From Frigoribacterium sp. ACAM 257 (GTDB lineage: Bacteria > Actinomycetota > Actinomycetes > Actinomycetales > Microbacteriaceae): a DNA stretch of 64,000 nt. The position numbers and the translations under genes are program-made. Shown piece after piece: positions 29,036 through 37,699 of the stretch (its first letter is position 1; every line of letters begins with the position of its first letter). A model generated the notes under the pieces. The model saw only the letters and a program-made list of their open reading frames with translations. It was not told where the DNA came from and did no database searches. The DNA is taken from NCBI RefSeq assembly GCF_007954365.1, contig NZ_VOLO01000001.1, positions 682,001-746,000 of the forward strand. The letters are read 5' to 3'.

Positions 29036-31395
29036 GCCACGCACCGGCTGCCGCCCCGGCCCGGCCCGGCGACCTGCGGACGCGGGTCCGCCGCCCTCGG
29101 CTGCGCGCCTCCTTCGTCCTGCTGGCGACCGGGCTGCACGTCCTCGCCCTGCTCGCGGCCGCGGCGGTCTTCTGGCCCGTCTACCAGAGCGCCGAGTTCG
29201 TCGTCCTCGCCCTGGTCACGGTCGCGGCCGGCAGCGTCGTCGCCGTCGCCGGGGCCGTGCTGCGGCTCTCCAGCTTCTGGGTGCTGCTGCTCACCGTCGT
29301 GGCGTACCTGCTGCTCGGCGTGCCGCTCGCCGTCCCGTCGCAGGCCCTGTGGGGCGTGGTGCCGACGCTCGGCGGCCTCGGCCAGCTCGTCACCGGTACG
29401 GCGCTGGCCTGGAAGCAGCTCGTCACGATCACCCTCCCGGTCGGCAGCTACGAGTCCCTGCTCGTGCCGGTCTTCGTGCTCCTGCTGCTGGCGTCCGTCG
29501 TCGGTCTGACGACGGCCATCCGGTCGCGTCGGGCCGAGCTCGCCGCCCTCGGCCCGGTCGTCGTCTGGGTCGCGGGCATCGTGCTCGGCCCGGTGCAGGC
29601 GTTCCTGCCGGTCTTGTCCGGGCTGACCGTGCTGGTCGTGTCGCTGGTGTGGGTCGTCTGGTGGCGTCTGCGCCGCCGCCGAATCGCCGTCGAGGCGCTG
29701 GGACGAGGCACGGGCGCCTCGCGGGCACACGGCCACGGGTCCGTCGCCAGGAGGGCCGTCGCGGGCACCGCGGTCACCCTCGCCGTCGCGGGCGTCGCCG
29801 CGGCGGGTGCCGCGACCGTGCTCCCGCCCGCCGCAGAGCGCACCGTCGCCCGGACGGTCGTCGTCCAGCCCTTCGACCCCCGGGACGTGGTCAGCCCGCT
29901 GACGCGCTTCCGCGTCTACGAGCAGGACCCGACCGTCGACGAGACCCTCTTCGAGGTGGAGGGACTCACGGCCGGCCAGCTGCTGCGCCTCGCGACGCTC
30001 GACACGTACGACGGCGTCGCCTACACGGTGGGCAGCGACAGGGTCACGAGCGAGTCCGGCTCGTTCGACCGGGTGCCGTCCGTGTTCGACCAGTCGGGGG
30101 TCGCTGGTCGCCAGACCACGATCGCCGTCACCGTCGACGGCTACGACGGGGTCTGGTTGCCGACCGTCGGCAAGTTCGAGTCAATCGACTTCGGCGGCGC
30201 GACCGCCACCGACCGGCGAGACGCCTTCTTCTACAACGACACGAGCGGGACCGCCGCGGTCGTCGGCGGGCTCGCGGAGGGGGACAGCTACCGGCTCGAG
30301 GCCGTGCTGCCCGACCAGCCCGCCGCCGGCGCCCTCGACGGCCTCACGCCCGGCTCGGCCAGGGTCCCCGCGCCGCGTGCGGTCCCCGACGAGCTGACCG
30401 ATGCCGTGCAGGAGGCGGTGGAGGGCGTGCAGGAACCGGGCGCCCGGCTGCAGGCCGTCCTCGCCGTGCTCGCCCAGGACGGCTACATCAGCCACGGCGT
30501 GGGCGCCGACGAGCCCGTGAGCCTGTCGGGCCACGGCTCGGCGCGCATCGCGCAGCTCTTCACCGACCCGGTCATGGTGGGCGACGCCGAGCAGTACGCG
30601 ACGGCCGCGGCCCTGATGGCCGACGAGCTCGGGTTCCCCTCACGGGTCGTCATGGGCTTCGTTCCTGACGCGGACGACCTGGCCGACGCGGCGGGCCCCG
30701 TGCCCGTCCGCGGGGGAGACGTCACCGCGTGGATCGAGGTCGACACGGCCCAGGCGGGGTGGGTTGCCCTCGACCCCGTTCCGGCCGAGCGTCCCATCCC
30801 CGAGGACGTCGTGCAGGACCCGAGCGAGGTGTCCCGCCCCGAGTCGGTCGTGCAGCCGCCGCCCCAGGAGCCCCAGGTGCGCGACGACCAGACGCCTCCT
30901 CAGTCCGAGCAGGAGGATCCCGACACGTCGCCCGCCTGGCTCGCGGTGCTGCTCGTCGTCGTCCGGGTGGTCGGCTGGGCGGCACTCGTCGCCGGCGTGG
31001 TCGCCGCACCGTTCCTGGCAGTGGTGGCGGCCAAGGCGCGCAGGCGTCGTGCCCGACGTCGCGCTCCCGACGCCGCGTCGCGCATCACGGGCGGCTGGCG
31101 CGAGTTCGAGGACGCCGTCGTCGACCACGGGATCGAGACGCCCCGGTCGGGAACGCGGAGCGAGGTCGCGCAGGCCGTCGGAGGGGCCCGGCCGGCGGTG
31201 CTGGCGCGCGTCGCGGACCGAGCCGTCTTCGCCCCGACGCCGCCGCCGATCGAGGACGCCGACCGCGTGTGGACGGCCGTGGCCGAGATGCGCCGGTCGC
31301 TCGACGCCGACCTGACGCGGTGGCAGCGAGCCAAGGCCGCGGTCTCGCTCCGCTCGCTCCGTGGATACCATGGCGGGACACGTCCCGAGCGTTAG
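29032..31395 (+). CDS. TgpA-like transglutaminase-fold membrane protein, catalytic residues missing
   Basis: A 787-residue protein with about six N-terminal membrane helices (residues ~25-250), a large outer region, a transglutaminase-like core near residues 500-590, a last helix near 640-665 and a cytoplasmic tail. In active relatives the core reads GYCEQF ... HAW ... D. Here it reads GDAEQYATAAALMADELG with Ala519 in place of Cys, and VTAWIEV with Thr565 in place of His; Asp581 (ALDPVP) is kept. The fold signature FPSRVVMGFVP is intact, so the domain is probably a binding module, not an enzyme. The ATG overlaps the DUF58 stop. Confidence 0.88.
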   Translation: MSHAPAAAPARPGDLRTRVRRPRLRASFVLLATGLHVLALLAAAAVFWPVYQSAEFVVLALVTVAAGSVVAVAGAVLRLSSFWVLLLTVVAYLLLGVPLAVPSQALWGVVPTLGGLGQLVTGTALAWKQLVTITLPVGSYESLLVPVFVLLLLASVVGLTTAIRSRRAELAALGPVVVWVAGIVLGPVQAFLPVLSGLTVLVVSLVWVVWWRLRRRRIAVEALGRGTGASRAHGHGSVARRAVAGTAVTLAVAGVAAAGAATVLPPAAERTVARTVVVQPFDPRDVVSPLTRFRVYEQDPTVDETLFEVEGLTAGQLLRLATLDTYDGVAYTVGSDRVTSESGSFDRVPSVFDQSGVAGRQTTIAVTVDGYDGVWLPTVGKFESIDFGGATATDRRDAFFYNDTSGTAAVVGGLAEGDSYRLEAVLPDQPAAGALDGLTPGSARVPAPRAVPDELTDAVQEAVEGVQEPGARLQAVLAVLAQDGYISHGVGADEPVSLSGHGSARIAQLFTDPVMVGDAEQYATAAALMADELGFPSRVVMGFVPDADDLADAAGPVPVRGGDVTAWIEVDTAQAGWVALDPVPAERPIPEDVVQDPSEVSRPESVVQPPPQEPQVRDDQTPPQSEQEDPDTSPAWLAVLLVVVRVVGWAALVAGVVAAPFLAVVAAKARRRRARRRAPDAASRITGGWREFEDAVVDHGIETPRSGTRSEVAQAVGGARPAVLARVADRAVFAPTPPPIEDADRVWTAVAEMRRSLDADLTRWQRAKAAVSLRSLRGYHGGTRPER
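31366..31371 (+). promoter_or_regulatory. Possible internal promoter -10 box
   Basis: TACCAT lies in the last codons of the transglutaminase-like gene, 32 nt before the next start, which has AGAGGTCC as ribosome site. It could give separate expression of the zinc-ribbon/FHA gene. Weak evidence. Confidence 0.3.
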
Positions 31396-31403
31396 AGGTC
31401 CTG

Positions 31404-33422
31404 ATGCACTGCCCCACCTGCGACAGCCCGTTGCCCGTCGGCGCCATGTTCTGCGGAGTCTGCGGCAGGGCCGTCACGAGCGCCGACGTCGCCGCGGCGG
31501 CCGCTCGGGGCGACGACGGCAAGGCGTCCGACACCGGGTCACAGGCAGAGCCGCCGGCCTGGCGGCTCCGCCAGCCGCCCCGGCCCTCCACGTCGGGCGA
31601 CGCGCCCTGGTGGGTCCGTGACCGCGGCGTGGAGCAAGACCTCCTCGAGCAGCGTCCGGCAGAGCAGGGACCTGCAGAGCAGCGACCGGCAGAGCAGGGA
31701 CCGGTCGAGTCGAACACGGTCGACCACCCAGCCGAGGAGGCGCCTCCCGCCTGGGTCGTCCCGGCCCGGCCGGTCGAGACGCCCGAGTCGCACGACCTGA
31801 CGGTCGATCGCGAGGCGGAGGCCCGCGCCCGCCAAGACGGTCTCTCGTCCGAGACGTCCGACTCGTCCTCGACCGGCACGGAGCAGGAGTCGGGGGCCCC
31901 GGCGGCCGAGGTCCCGGCGCCCGCGGCCCCGTCGGCTCCCGAGGTCCCGGCCCCCGCGGCCCCTCCGGCCTCCGAGGCTGCTCCGGTGCCGCTCAGGGTC
32001 CCGGAGGTGCACGCCGACAACGGCCCCCGTCCGACGTCGGCGCCCCTGTGGACCGCGTCGTTCGCCCCGCGTCCCTCCGAGGCTGAGGCCGAGGCCGAGG
32101 CCGAGCCCGACGCCGCGGCGCCGCAGGACGAGACGGCCGGCGCGTCCCGTGCGCCGGTCGCCGACGAGGCGGACCAGGTCGTCGGCGCACCCGCCGACCT
32201 GCCCGCCGGTGAGACACGTCCGGCTCAGGCTGACGACGACGCCGTCGAGCCCGACAGCGACTCCGCCGGCGAGTCGGAGCCCGACCCCGAGCCCGGCGTC
32301 GCCCCCGACCCCCAGCCGGAACCGGAACCGGAACCGGCACTGGCACCTGCACCCGCACCCGCACCCGATGAAGAGGCTCCCGGTCGGCCGAACTCGGTCG
32401 GCACGGCCGTGCCCGTGCCTCTTCGTGCGCCTGCCCCCGACGGCGTCGCCGGCGACACGGCCCCCGTCGTCCCGGTGACGCGGGCCGTCCCCGGGAGCTC
32501 CCCAGCGGTCGCCCCCGTGTCCGTCGGCGACCCCGTGCCCCTGGTCGAGCCCGGGCAGCAGAAGGTCGTCGAGCACTGCACCCACTGCGGTGCCCTGCTC
32601 GACGAGGACGACATCTTCTGCCCCGAGTGCGGCGCCGTCGTGCAGTCGGTGGCACTGTCGTTCACCGGACCGGTGACGCCCCTCCCGCCGGAGTGGCGTC
32701 CGAGCGCCCCTGCTGCGGAGTCGGCGTCCGAGTCCCGTCCAGCCGTGCAGGAGGGCGACCCCGCGGCCCGGCCGGTCGACGAGCGACCTGCGGACCCGGT
32801 CACCGAGCACGCGGTCGAGCCGCTCGCCAGGCCCGTGGTCGAGCAGCCCGCCGAGCAGCCCGCCGAGCAGCCCGCCGAGCCGCCCGCCGAGCCTCCGGTG
32901 CGACGCGGGGCGGTACCGGGGCACTGGACGGAGGCGACGGGCCATGGCAGCGCGACCGCCCTTCCCGAGCTGCCGCCGATGCCGGCGTCCTCGCCGGCGT
33001 CGGCGTTGTCGGGAATCCTCGCCGGCGACGGCCGTTCCCGTCTGGTCACGGACGACGACGTCGACGAGACCCGTCTGGTCCGGAGAGGGCCGGTGGGCAC
33101 CGAGTACCTCCTCCAGTTCAGCACCGGCGAGAGCGTCACCGTCGACGGAGCAGGCCTGCTCGGGCGTGCGCCGTCGCCTCAGCCGGGCGAGCGCTTCGAC
33201 CATCTCGTGCGCATCGCCGACCCGGGCAAGTCGGTCTCGAAGACCCATCTCGAGTTCGGACAGGAGCTCGGTGCCCTCTGGGTCAGCGACCGCTGGTCCG
33301 GCAACGGCACCGTCGTGCGACCCCACGAGCAGCCGGCGCGACGTGTCGAGCCCGGCACCCGCGTGCGCGTCGCGAGGGGCACCAGGGTCGAGATCGGCGA
33401 GCAGTTCTTCATCGTGAGCTGA
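31404..33422 (+). CDS. Double zinc-ribbon protein with C-terminal FHA domain
   Basis: A 672-residue, probably cytoplasmic protein. Zinc ribbon 1 is at the very N-terminus (CPTCDSPLPVGAMFCGVCG), zinc ribbon 2 near residue 390 (CTHCGALLDEDDIFCPECG). Between and after them lie long disordered Pro/Glu/Ala-rich stretches with short repeats (PAEQGPAEQRPAEQGP; EQPAEQPAEQPAEPPAEPP). The FHA domain occupies about residues 555-672 with LGRAPSP, SVSKTHLEFG and SGNGTVVRP as phosphothreonine-binding loops. A DETRLVRR segment just before it is a typical kinase target for intramolecular FHA binding. Start ATG 31404 has GAGGTCC upstream. Confidence 0.88.
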   Translation: MHCPTCDSPLPVGAMFCGVCGRAVTSADVAAAAARGDDGKASDTGSQAEPPAWRLRQPPRPSTSGDAPWWVRDRGVEQDLLEQRPAEQGPAEQRPAEQGPVESNTVDHPAEEAPPAWVVPARPVETPESHDLTVDREAEARARQDGLSSETSDSSSTGTEQESGAPAAEVPAPAAPSAPEVPAPAAPPASEAAPVPLRVPEVHADNGPRPTSAPLWTASFAPRPSEAEAEAEAEPDAAAPQDETAGASRAPVADEADQVVGAPADLPAGETRPAQADDDAVEPDSDSAGESEPDPEPGVAPDPQPEPEPEPALAPAPAPAPDEEAPGRPNSVGTAVPVPLRAPAPDGVAGDTAPVVPVTRAVPGSSPAVAPVSVGDPVPLVEPGQQKVVEHCTHCGALLDEDDIFCPECGAVVQSVALSFTGPVTPLPPEWRPSAPAAESASESRPAVQEGDPAARPVDERPADPVTEHAVEPLARPVVEQPAEQPAEQPAEPPAEPPVRRGAVPGHWTEATGHGSATALPELPPMPASSPASALSGILAGDGRSRLVTDDDVDETRLVRRGPVGTEYLLQFSTGESVTVDGAGLLGRAPSPQPGERFDHLVRIADPGKSVSKTHLEFGQELGALWVSDRWSGNGTVVRPHEQPARRVEPGTRVRVARGTRVEIGEQFFIVS

Positions 33423-33511
33423 TCCCTCCCCAGGAGGCACGACAGGCAGGGTCCGGACGTCGGGCTGGGGAAGCTCACCACGAGGTGCGTCCGTCGTGAT
33501 GGGCTGGCCTC

Positions 33512-34438
33512 GTGTCCGACCCCGTCCTCCGCAGCAGCGCCTCCGCCTCCGTCGTGTTGCCCGGTCCGCCGACCAGCCCGTCGCCGTGGGCCCTCGCCGT
33601 GGCCGCCGCCGTGGTCGCCGGCGTGGCGGTCGGCGGTGCAGGAGCTGCGCGGGCAGACCTCGACCTCGTCGCGGCGCTCTCCTCGGGGGCGTCGGTCATG
33701 GCGGCCCAGGCCCTCGGACTGCTCGCCTCGCGACGGGCCAGCCGGGTCGCGCACGGCCGCTGGGACAAGGCCCTCGACGAGACCGAGGCGGTCTGCCTCG
33801 CCCGGCTCGAGTCCCGTCGTCGGGCCCTGCTCCGTCTCTGGCCGACGTCGGCCGACCTCGCGGACCGACTGCGTCGAGGTGAGGCCTCGCCGGTCGTCGG
33901 CCGGCCCTCGCTCGTCGTGCTCGGCGTCGGCACGGTCGAGAGCGGCATCGTCCTCCTGGGCGACACGGGCGGGGCCGTCGTGGGCCCGGCGCGCGCCGTG
34001 GCTCTCCGGGAGCGCGTCGCCGACCTGCCGGACGGACCGCTCTGCGTCGACACGGCGGGGGGCCTGCACGTGAGGGGACCGAGCATCCTCGCTCGTTCGC
34101 TGGCGGGCGGCTACCGTGCCCAGCTCCGGCACCGAGGCGCTGACGAGTGCGTCGTGACCTGGCAGTCGGTCGGGGCTGCTCCCGCCGAGGCGAGGCTGGG
34201 CCCGACCGCAGGAGGCGGGGCCTCCCTCGCCGCCTGCGTCCTCGAGATCTCGAGCCTGGGTGCCGTGACGGTCGTCCGCCGTGACGGCTCGGCCTGCGAG
34301 GTGCCGGTCACGCCCGCGTGGACGTCCCTGCTCGACGCCCCCGGTGCCTCCGGTGCGCTGGACGTCCCGGGTCGTTCCGAGGTGCTCGACGGTCTCGGGG
34401 ACAGGAGGCGGGAGCCGCTCAGGCCCGAGTGCCGGTGA
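33512..34438 (+). CDS. EccC-like membrane protein lacking FtsK/SpoIIIE ATPase domains
   Basis: A 308-residue protein. Two membrane helices (about residues 26-48 and 52-73) are followed by a basic helix (RRASRVAHGRWDKALDETE), LESRRRALLRLWPTSADLAD, and PLCVDTAGGLHVRGPSILAR near residue 173. This order, and the last motif, resemble the N-terminal membrane and linker part of the type VII secretion motor EccC. Full EccC is over 1200 residues; here no P-loop follows and the protein ends soon after. It closes the kinase locus. Its 3' end overlaps the convergent asparaginase gene by 20 bp. The family call is by eye and moderate. Confidence 0.6.
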   Translation: MSDPVLRSSASASVVLPGPPTSPSPWALAVAAAVVAGVAVGGAGAARADLDLVAALSSGASVMAAQALGLLASRRASRVAHGRWDKALDETEAVCLARLESRRRALLRLWPTSADLADRLRRGEASPVVGRPSLVVLGVGTVESGIVLLGDTGGAVVGPARAVALRERVADLPDGPLCVDTAGGLHVRGPSILARSLAGGYRAQLRHRGADECVVTWQSVGAAPAEARLGPTAGGGASLAACVLEISSLGAVTVVRRDGSACEVPVTPAWTSLLDAPGASGALDVPGRSEVLDGLGDRRREPLRPECR

Positions 34439-35447
34439 GCCCCTCGCCGAGGCGGAGGGAGCCGACCGGGACCCCGCCGCCGAGCACCTTCTCGAGCGTG
34501 GCCGAGGTCACGCGGTCGGCGGCGGCCTGCTCCACGACGCCCTGCTCGACCAGGAGGTGCAGGGCGACGAGCGTGCCGGCGCGGACGTTGCCGTCCAGCA
34601 CCTTGACCGCGACGCCGACACCGCCCGTGGTGCCCATCACCATGACGCCCTCGGCCCCCAGCTTCGCGAAGACGCCGAGCTCGTCGATCGTCACTGTGTT
34701 GTCCCGTCCCGGTCCGTCGATCGCCCACGCGTCGGCGAGCACCGAGCGGACGAGGTGCCCGGCGTCGGGGTCGCGGTCGTCGCGCACGTCGCCGGCTGAC
34801 CCGGCCACCCGGGCGACGGCCCGCGCGAGTCCCGTGACGGTCGTGGCGAACACGGGCGCGCCGCAGCCGTCGGTGCCGGCGTGGTCGATGACCTCGCTGG
34901 TGAACTCGGCGACGGTCTCGCGCACGGCGGCCTGCAGCGGGTGGTCGATCGCGGTGTAGGTCGCCGTGTCCCAGCCCTGCGCGTCGCAGGCGAGGAGGAA
35001 CGCGGCGTGCTTGCCCGAGCAGTTCATGGCTGCGCGTCGGGGCTCGTCGAGCAGGCGGGCGCTGCGGCGGTCGCCGGGCCAGTCCGCGGGGCAGAGCAGG
35101 TCGTGCTCGTGGTGGTCGCCGCGGGCGAGCATCGCCTCGACGACCTCGAGGTGGGCGGACGTGCCCGCGTGGCTCGCGGTCGACAGCACCGCCTGCGGGC
35201 CCTGCAGCTCGACGCCGGCGCGCAGCACCGTGAGCGCCTGCAGCGGCTTGAGGCACGACCGCGGGTAGATCGAGGCTCCGACGTCGCCGACCGAGCGCAG
35301 GACGGCTCCGTCGGGCCCGACGACCACCCCGGCGCCGAGGTGCCTGCTCTCCTCGAGACCGGAGCGGACGAGGACGGCGAGCTCGACGCTCCCGTCGGCG
35401 GTCAGGGGGCGGCGCGTGCCGGCCGCAGAGCTGCTCAGGTGGGTCAT
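34419..35447 (-). CDS. L-asparaginase, type-II-like family (PF06089 type)
   Basis: A 342-residue protein with VGDVGASIYPRSCLKPLQAL near residue 53, STASHAGTSAHLEVVE near 89, the NCSGKHAAFLLAC box near 142 and DGCGAPVFATTVTGLA near 192, all features of the thermolabile asparaginase family distinct from E. coli AnsA/AnsB. It would hydrolyse asparagine to aspartate and ammonia. There is no signal peptide. The minus-strand ATG has TACACT 7 nt upstream, so it is probably leaderless. It is divergent from the OsmC gene. Confidence 0.9.
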   Translation of the reverse strand: MTHLSSSAAGTRRPLTADGSVELAVLVRSGLEESRHLGAGVVVGPDGAVLRSVGDVGASIYPRSCLKPLQALTVLRAGVELQGPQAVLSTASHAGTSAHLEVVEAMLARGDHHEHDLLCPADWPGDRRSARLLDEPRRAAMNCSGKHAAFLLACDAQGWDTATYTAIDHPLQAAVRETVAEFTSEVIDHAGTDGCGAPVFATTVTGLARAVARVAGSAGDVRDDRDPDAGHLVRSVLADAWAIDGPGRDNTVTIDELGVFAKLGAEGVMVMGTTGGVGVAVKVLDGNVRAGTLVALHLLVEQGVVEQAAADRVTSATLEKVLGGGVPVGSLRLGEGLTGTRA

Positions 35448-35454
35448 GATGGGG

Positions 35455-35460
35455 AGTGTA
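35455..35460 (-). promoter_or_regulatory. -10 box of the asparaginase gene (leaderless)
   Basis: TACACT on the minus strand with a 7-nt spacer (CCCCATC) to the ATG. Confidence 0.6.
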
Positions 35461-35482
35461 TCGACGCCCCGAGGAGGACCCC

Positions 35483-35962
35483 GTGCTCGACCACCACTAC
35501 GCAGTCGACCTGGCCTGGACCGGCGACCGGGGCGTCGGCACCGCGTCGTACCGCAGCTACGGCCGTGACGCCACCCTCTCCGCCGCCGGCAAGCTGCACG
35601 AGATCGAGGGGTCGGCCGACCGCACGTTCCACGGCGACGCCGATCGCTGGAACCCGGAGGAGCTGCTGCTCGCTGCCCTGGCCGAGTGCCACCTCCTCAG
35701 CTACCTGCACGTGGCCGCGTCCGCGGGCGTGGTGGTGCTCGCCTACCGCGACTCCGCCGAGGGCTCCATGACGCAGACCTCCGACGGGGGAGGGCGCTTC
35801 ACGTCGGCCACGCTGCGGCCCGTCGTGACCGTCGCCGACGCGTCCATGGTCGAGCTCGCGGGCACCCTGCACGCCGAGGCCGCCCGCAAGTGCTTCATCG
35901 CGGCGTCCGTCGCGTTCCCCGTGGGCCACGAGCCGACCACGCTGGTGGCCACGGCGTCCTGA
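35483..35962 (+). CDS. OsmC-family peroxiredoxin
   Basis: A 159-residue OsmC/Ohr-fold protein that should reduce organic peroxides through two cysteines: one in LAALAECHLLSYLHVAA near residue 71 and one in ARKCFIAASVAFPV near residue 136. GTG 35483 is chosen because GAGGAGG lies 5 nt before it; an upstream in-frame ATG at 35456 lacks a good site. The nearby arrangement gives no further hint on the substrate. Confidence 0.9.
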   Translation: MLDHHYAVDLAWTGDRGVGTASYRSYGRDATLSAAGKLHEIEGSADRTFHGDADRWNPEELLLAALAECHLLSYLHVAASAGVVVLAYRDSAEGSMTQTSDGGGRFTSATLRPVVTVADASMVELAGTLHAEAARKCFIAASVAFPVGHEPTTLVATAS

Positions 35963-36105
35963 TCCCTGATCCCTGCTGCCGCGCCGTGGCAGGCAGACGG
36001 CCGTTCAGCAGCCCCTCCGACGCGGTGGGGCAGAATGGGCGGGACCGGTGCCCTGTGCGCCGCCCCGGCCCCGAGCCGTCCCCGCCCCTCGATCGAGAGA
36101 CTCCC

Positions 36106-36669
36106 ATGCGCCGCTCCCTCTCCCTGCTCGCCGTCCCCGTCCTCGTGCTGGGCCTCGCCTCCTGCGCCTCCGAGGCGAGCACCGGCGACACCGCGACCTC
36201 CGCGCCGTCCTCGTCGTCGAGCGCCCCCTCCGACGTGCCCACCCGCGCCAGCGGCGAGGCGCAGGAGGCGCAGGCCGGCTTCCCGACCGTCGAGCTCGAC
36301 TCCGACGGCCGCCCGACCGTCACGCTGCCCGGCACGGAGGCGCCGACCGAGCTGCAGGTCGAGACCCTGATCAAGGGCGACGGCGCCGTCGTCGAGGACG
36401 GCGCCCAGGTCACCGTGCAGTACCAGGGGTCGCTCTGGAGGGACGGCACGGTCTTCGACGAGAGCTGGAAGCGCGGCGAGCCGACCACCTTCGGCACCGG
36501 CCAGGTCATCCCCGGCTTCGCCGCGGGCATCGTCGGCCAGACGGTCGGCTCGCAGACCCTCGTCGTGATCCCGCCGGCCGAGGGCTACGGCGACGCCGGC
36601 GCCCCCCAGGCCGGCATCGCGGGCGACGACACGCTCGTCTTCGTGATCGACATCCTGGCCGCGAACTGA
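36106..36669 (+). CDS. FKBP-type peptidyl-prolyl isomerase lipoprotein
   Basis: A 187-residue exported protein: signal peptide with lipobox LASC (Cys near residue 21), a Ser/Thr-rich linker, then a single FKBP domain with VTVQYQGSLWRDGTVFDESW near residue 105, GQVIPGFAAGIVGQTVGSQ and VIPPAEGYGD. It should speed folding of exported proteins by cis-trans isomerisation of prolyl bonds at the outer face of the membrane. It is followed 2 bp later by a larger paralogue. Confidence 0.94.
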   Translation: MRRSLSLLAVPVLVLGLASCASEASTGDTATSAPSSSSSAPSDVPTRASGEAQEAQAGFPTVELDSDGRPTVTLPGTEAPTELQVETLIKGDGAVVEDGAQVTVQYQGSLWRDGTVFDESWKRGEPTTFGTGQVIPGFAAGIVGQTVGSQTLVVIPPAEGYGDAGAPQAGIAGDDTLVFVIDILAAN

Positions 36670-36671
36670 CC

Positions 36672-37658
36672 GTGACGGCTGCCGGTCGCCGCGCGCGCCT
36701 CCTCGGCCTGATCGGGGTCCCGCTCCTCGCGGCGGCCCTGGTCGGCTGCACGGACGACGCGGCGCCCGAGCCGTCGGCGACCACGCCCGGGGCGAGCGCG
36801 GCCGCGACGGCCTGCCTCGGCGGCGGGGCCGAGGCCGACTCGGTCGAGGTGTCGGGCGAGGTCGGGCAGAAGCCGACCATCGCACTGTCCGGCCCCCTCG
36901 GCGCGGCGACGAGCCAGCGGGCCGTGGTCTCGCAGGGCACCGGGCCCGAGACGAAGTCCGGCGACGTCGTCCAGGTGGCCGTGACGGTCTTCGACGCGAC
37001 GACCGGCGCCGAGCTGAGCTCCGCCGGCTACGAGCGCGGCAGCGGCGAGCAGCTCACGATCAGCGCCGACTACTACGTGCCCGGCCTCGAGGCCGCGCTG
37101 CTCTGCAACCAGGCCGGCTCCCGCTCGGTCACGGTGGCCAGCGCCGCCGACATGCAGCCGGCCCAGACGGGCACCGCCCCGCCGAACGCGGCGGCCGTGA
37201 TCGTCGTCGACACGTTCTCGATCGTGCCGACGCGCGCGACCGGCGTCGACCAGCCCGCGCAGTCGGGCTTCCCCGAGGTGGCGCTCGCCGACGACGGCCG
37301 TCCGACCGTGACGATCCCCGACGCCGACCCGCCGGCCGAGCTGCAGGTCGAGGTGCTCAAGAAGGGCGACGGCGAGGTCGTCCCCGACCCGGCCAACGTG
37401 ACCGTCCAGTACCAGGGCGTCAACTGGCGCGACGGGGAGGTCTTCGACGAGAGCTGGGGCAAGGGCACCCCGACCCCGTTCTCGACCGCGCAGGTCGTCC
37501 CGGGCTTCGCGGCGGCGATGATCGGCCAGACCGTCGGCTCGCAGGTGCTCGTCGTCGTCCCGCCCGCCGAGGGCTACGGCGACGGCGGACAGCCGAGCGC
37601 AGGCATCGAGGGCGGCGACACGCTCGTGTTCGTCATCGACGTCCTCGCCGTGGCCTGA
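36672..37658 (+). CDS. FKBP-type isomerase lipoprotein with two FKBP-like domains
   Basis: A 328-residue lipoprotein (lipobox LVGC near residue 25). The C-terminal half is a clear FKBP domain very like the preceding gene (VTVQYQGVNWRDGEVFDESW, VVPPAEGYGDGG). The N-terminal half has weaker FKBP features (SGDVVQVAVTVFDATTGAEL, VPGLEAALLCNQAGSRSVTV) and appears to be a diverged second domain. The two genes therefore look like a duplication followed by domain gain or loss. Both share the linker pattern QxGFPxVxLxxDGRPTVT. Confidence 0.92.
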   Translation: MTAAGRRARLLGLIGVPLLAAALVGCTDDAAPEPSATTPGASAAATACLGGGAEADSVEVSGEVGQKPTIALSGPLGAATSQRAVVSQGTGPETKSGDVVQVAVTVFDATTGAELSSAGYERGSGEQLTISADYYVPGLEAALLCNQAGSRSVTVASAADMQPAQTGTAPPNAAAVIVVDTFSIVPTRATGVDQPAQSGFPEVALADDGRPTVTIPDADPPAELQVEVLKKGDGEVVPDPANVTVQYQGVNWRDGEVFDESWGKGTPTPFSTAQVVPGFAAAMIGQTVGSQVLVVVPPAEGYGDGGQPSAGIEGGDTLVFVIDVLAVA

Positions 37659-37699
37659 GCGGCACCTGCTCAGCACGGGCCGAGGGCCGGCCACGCCCC

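Noticed and set aside
34439-35447. Frameshifted remains of EccC ATPase domains after the 33512 gene
   Set aside because: The DNA downstream is fully used by the convergent asparaginase gene, and no P-loop peptide was seen in any plus frame.
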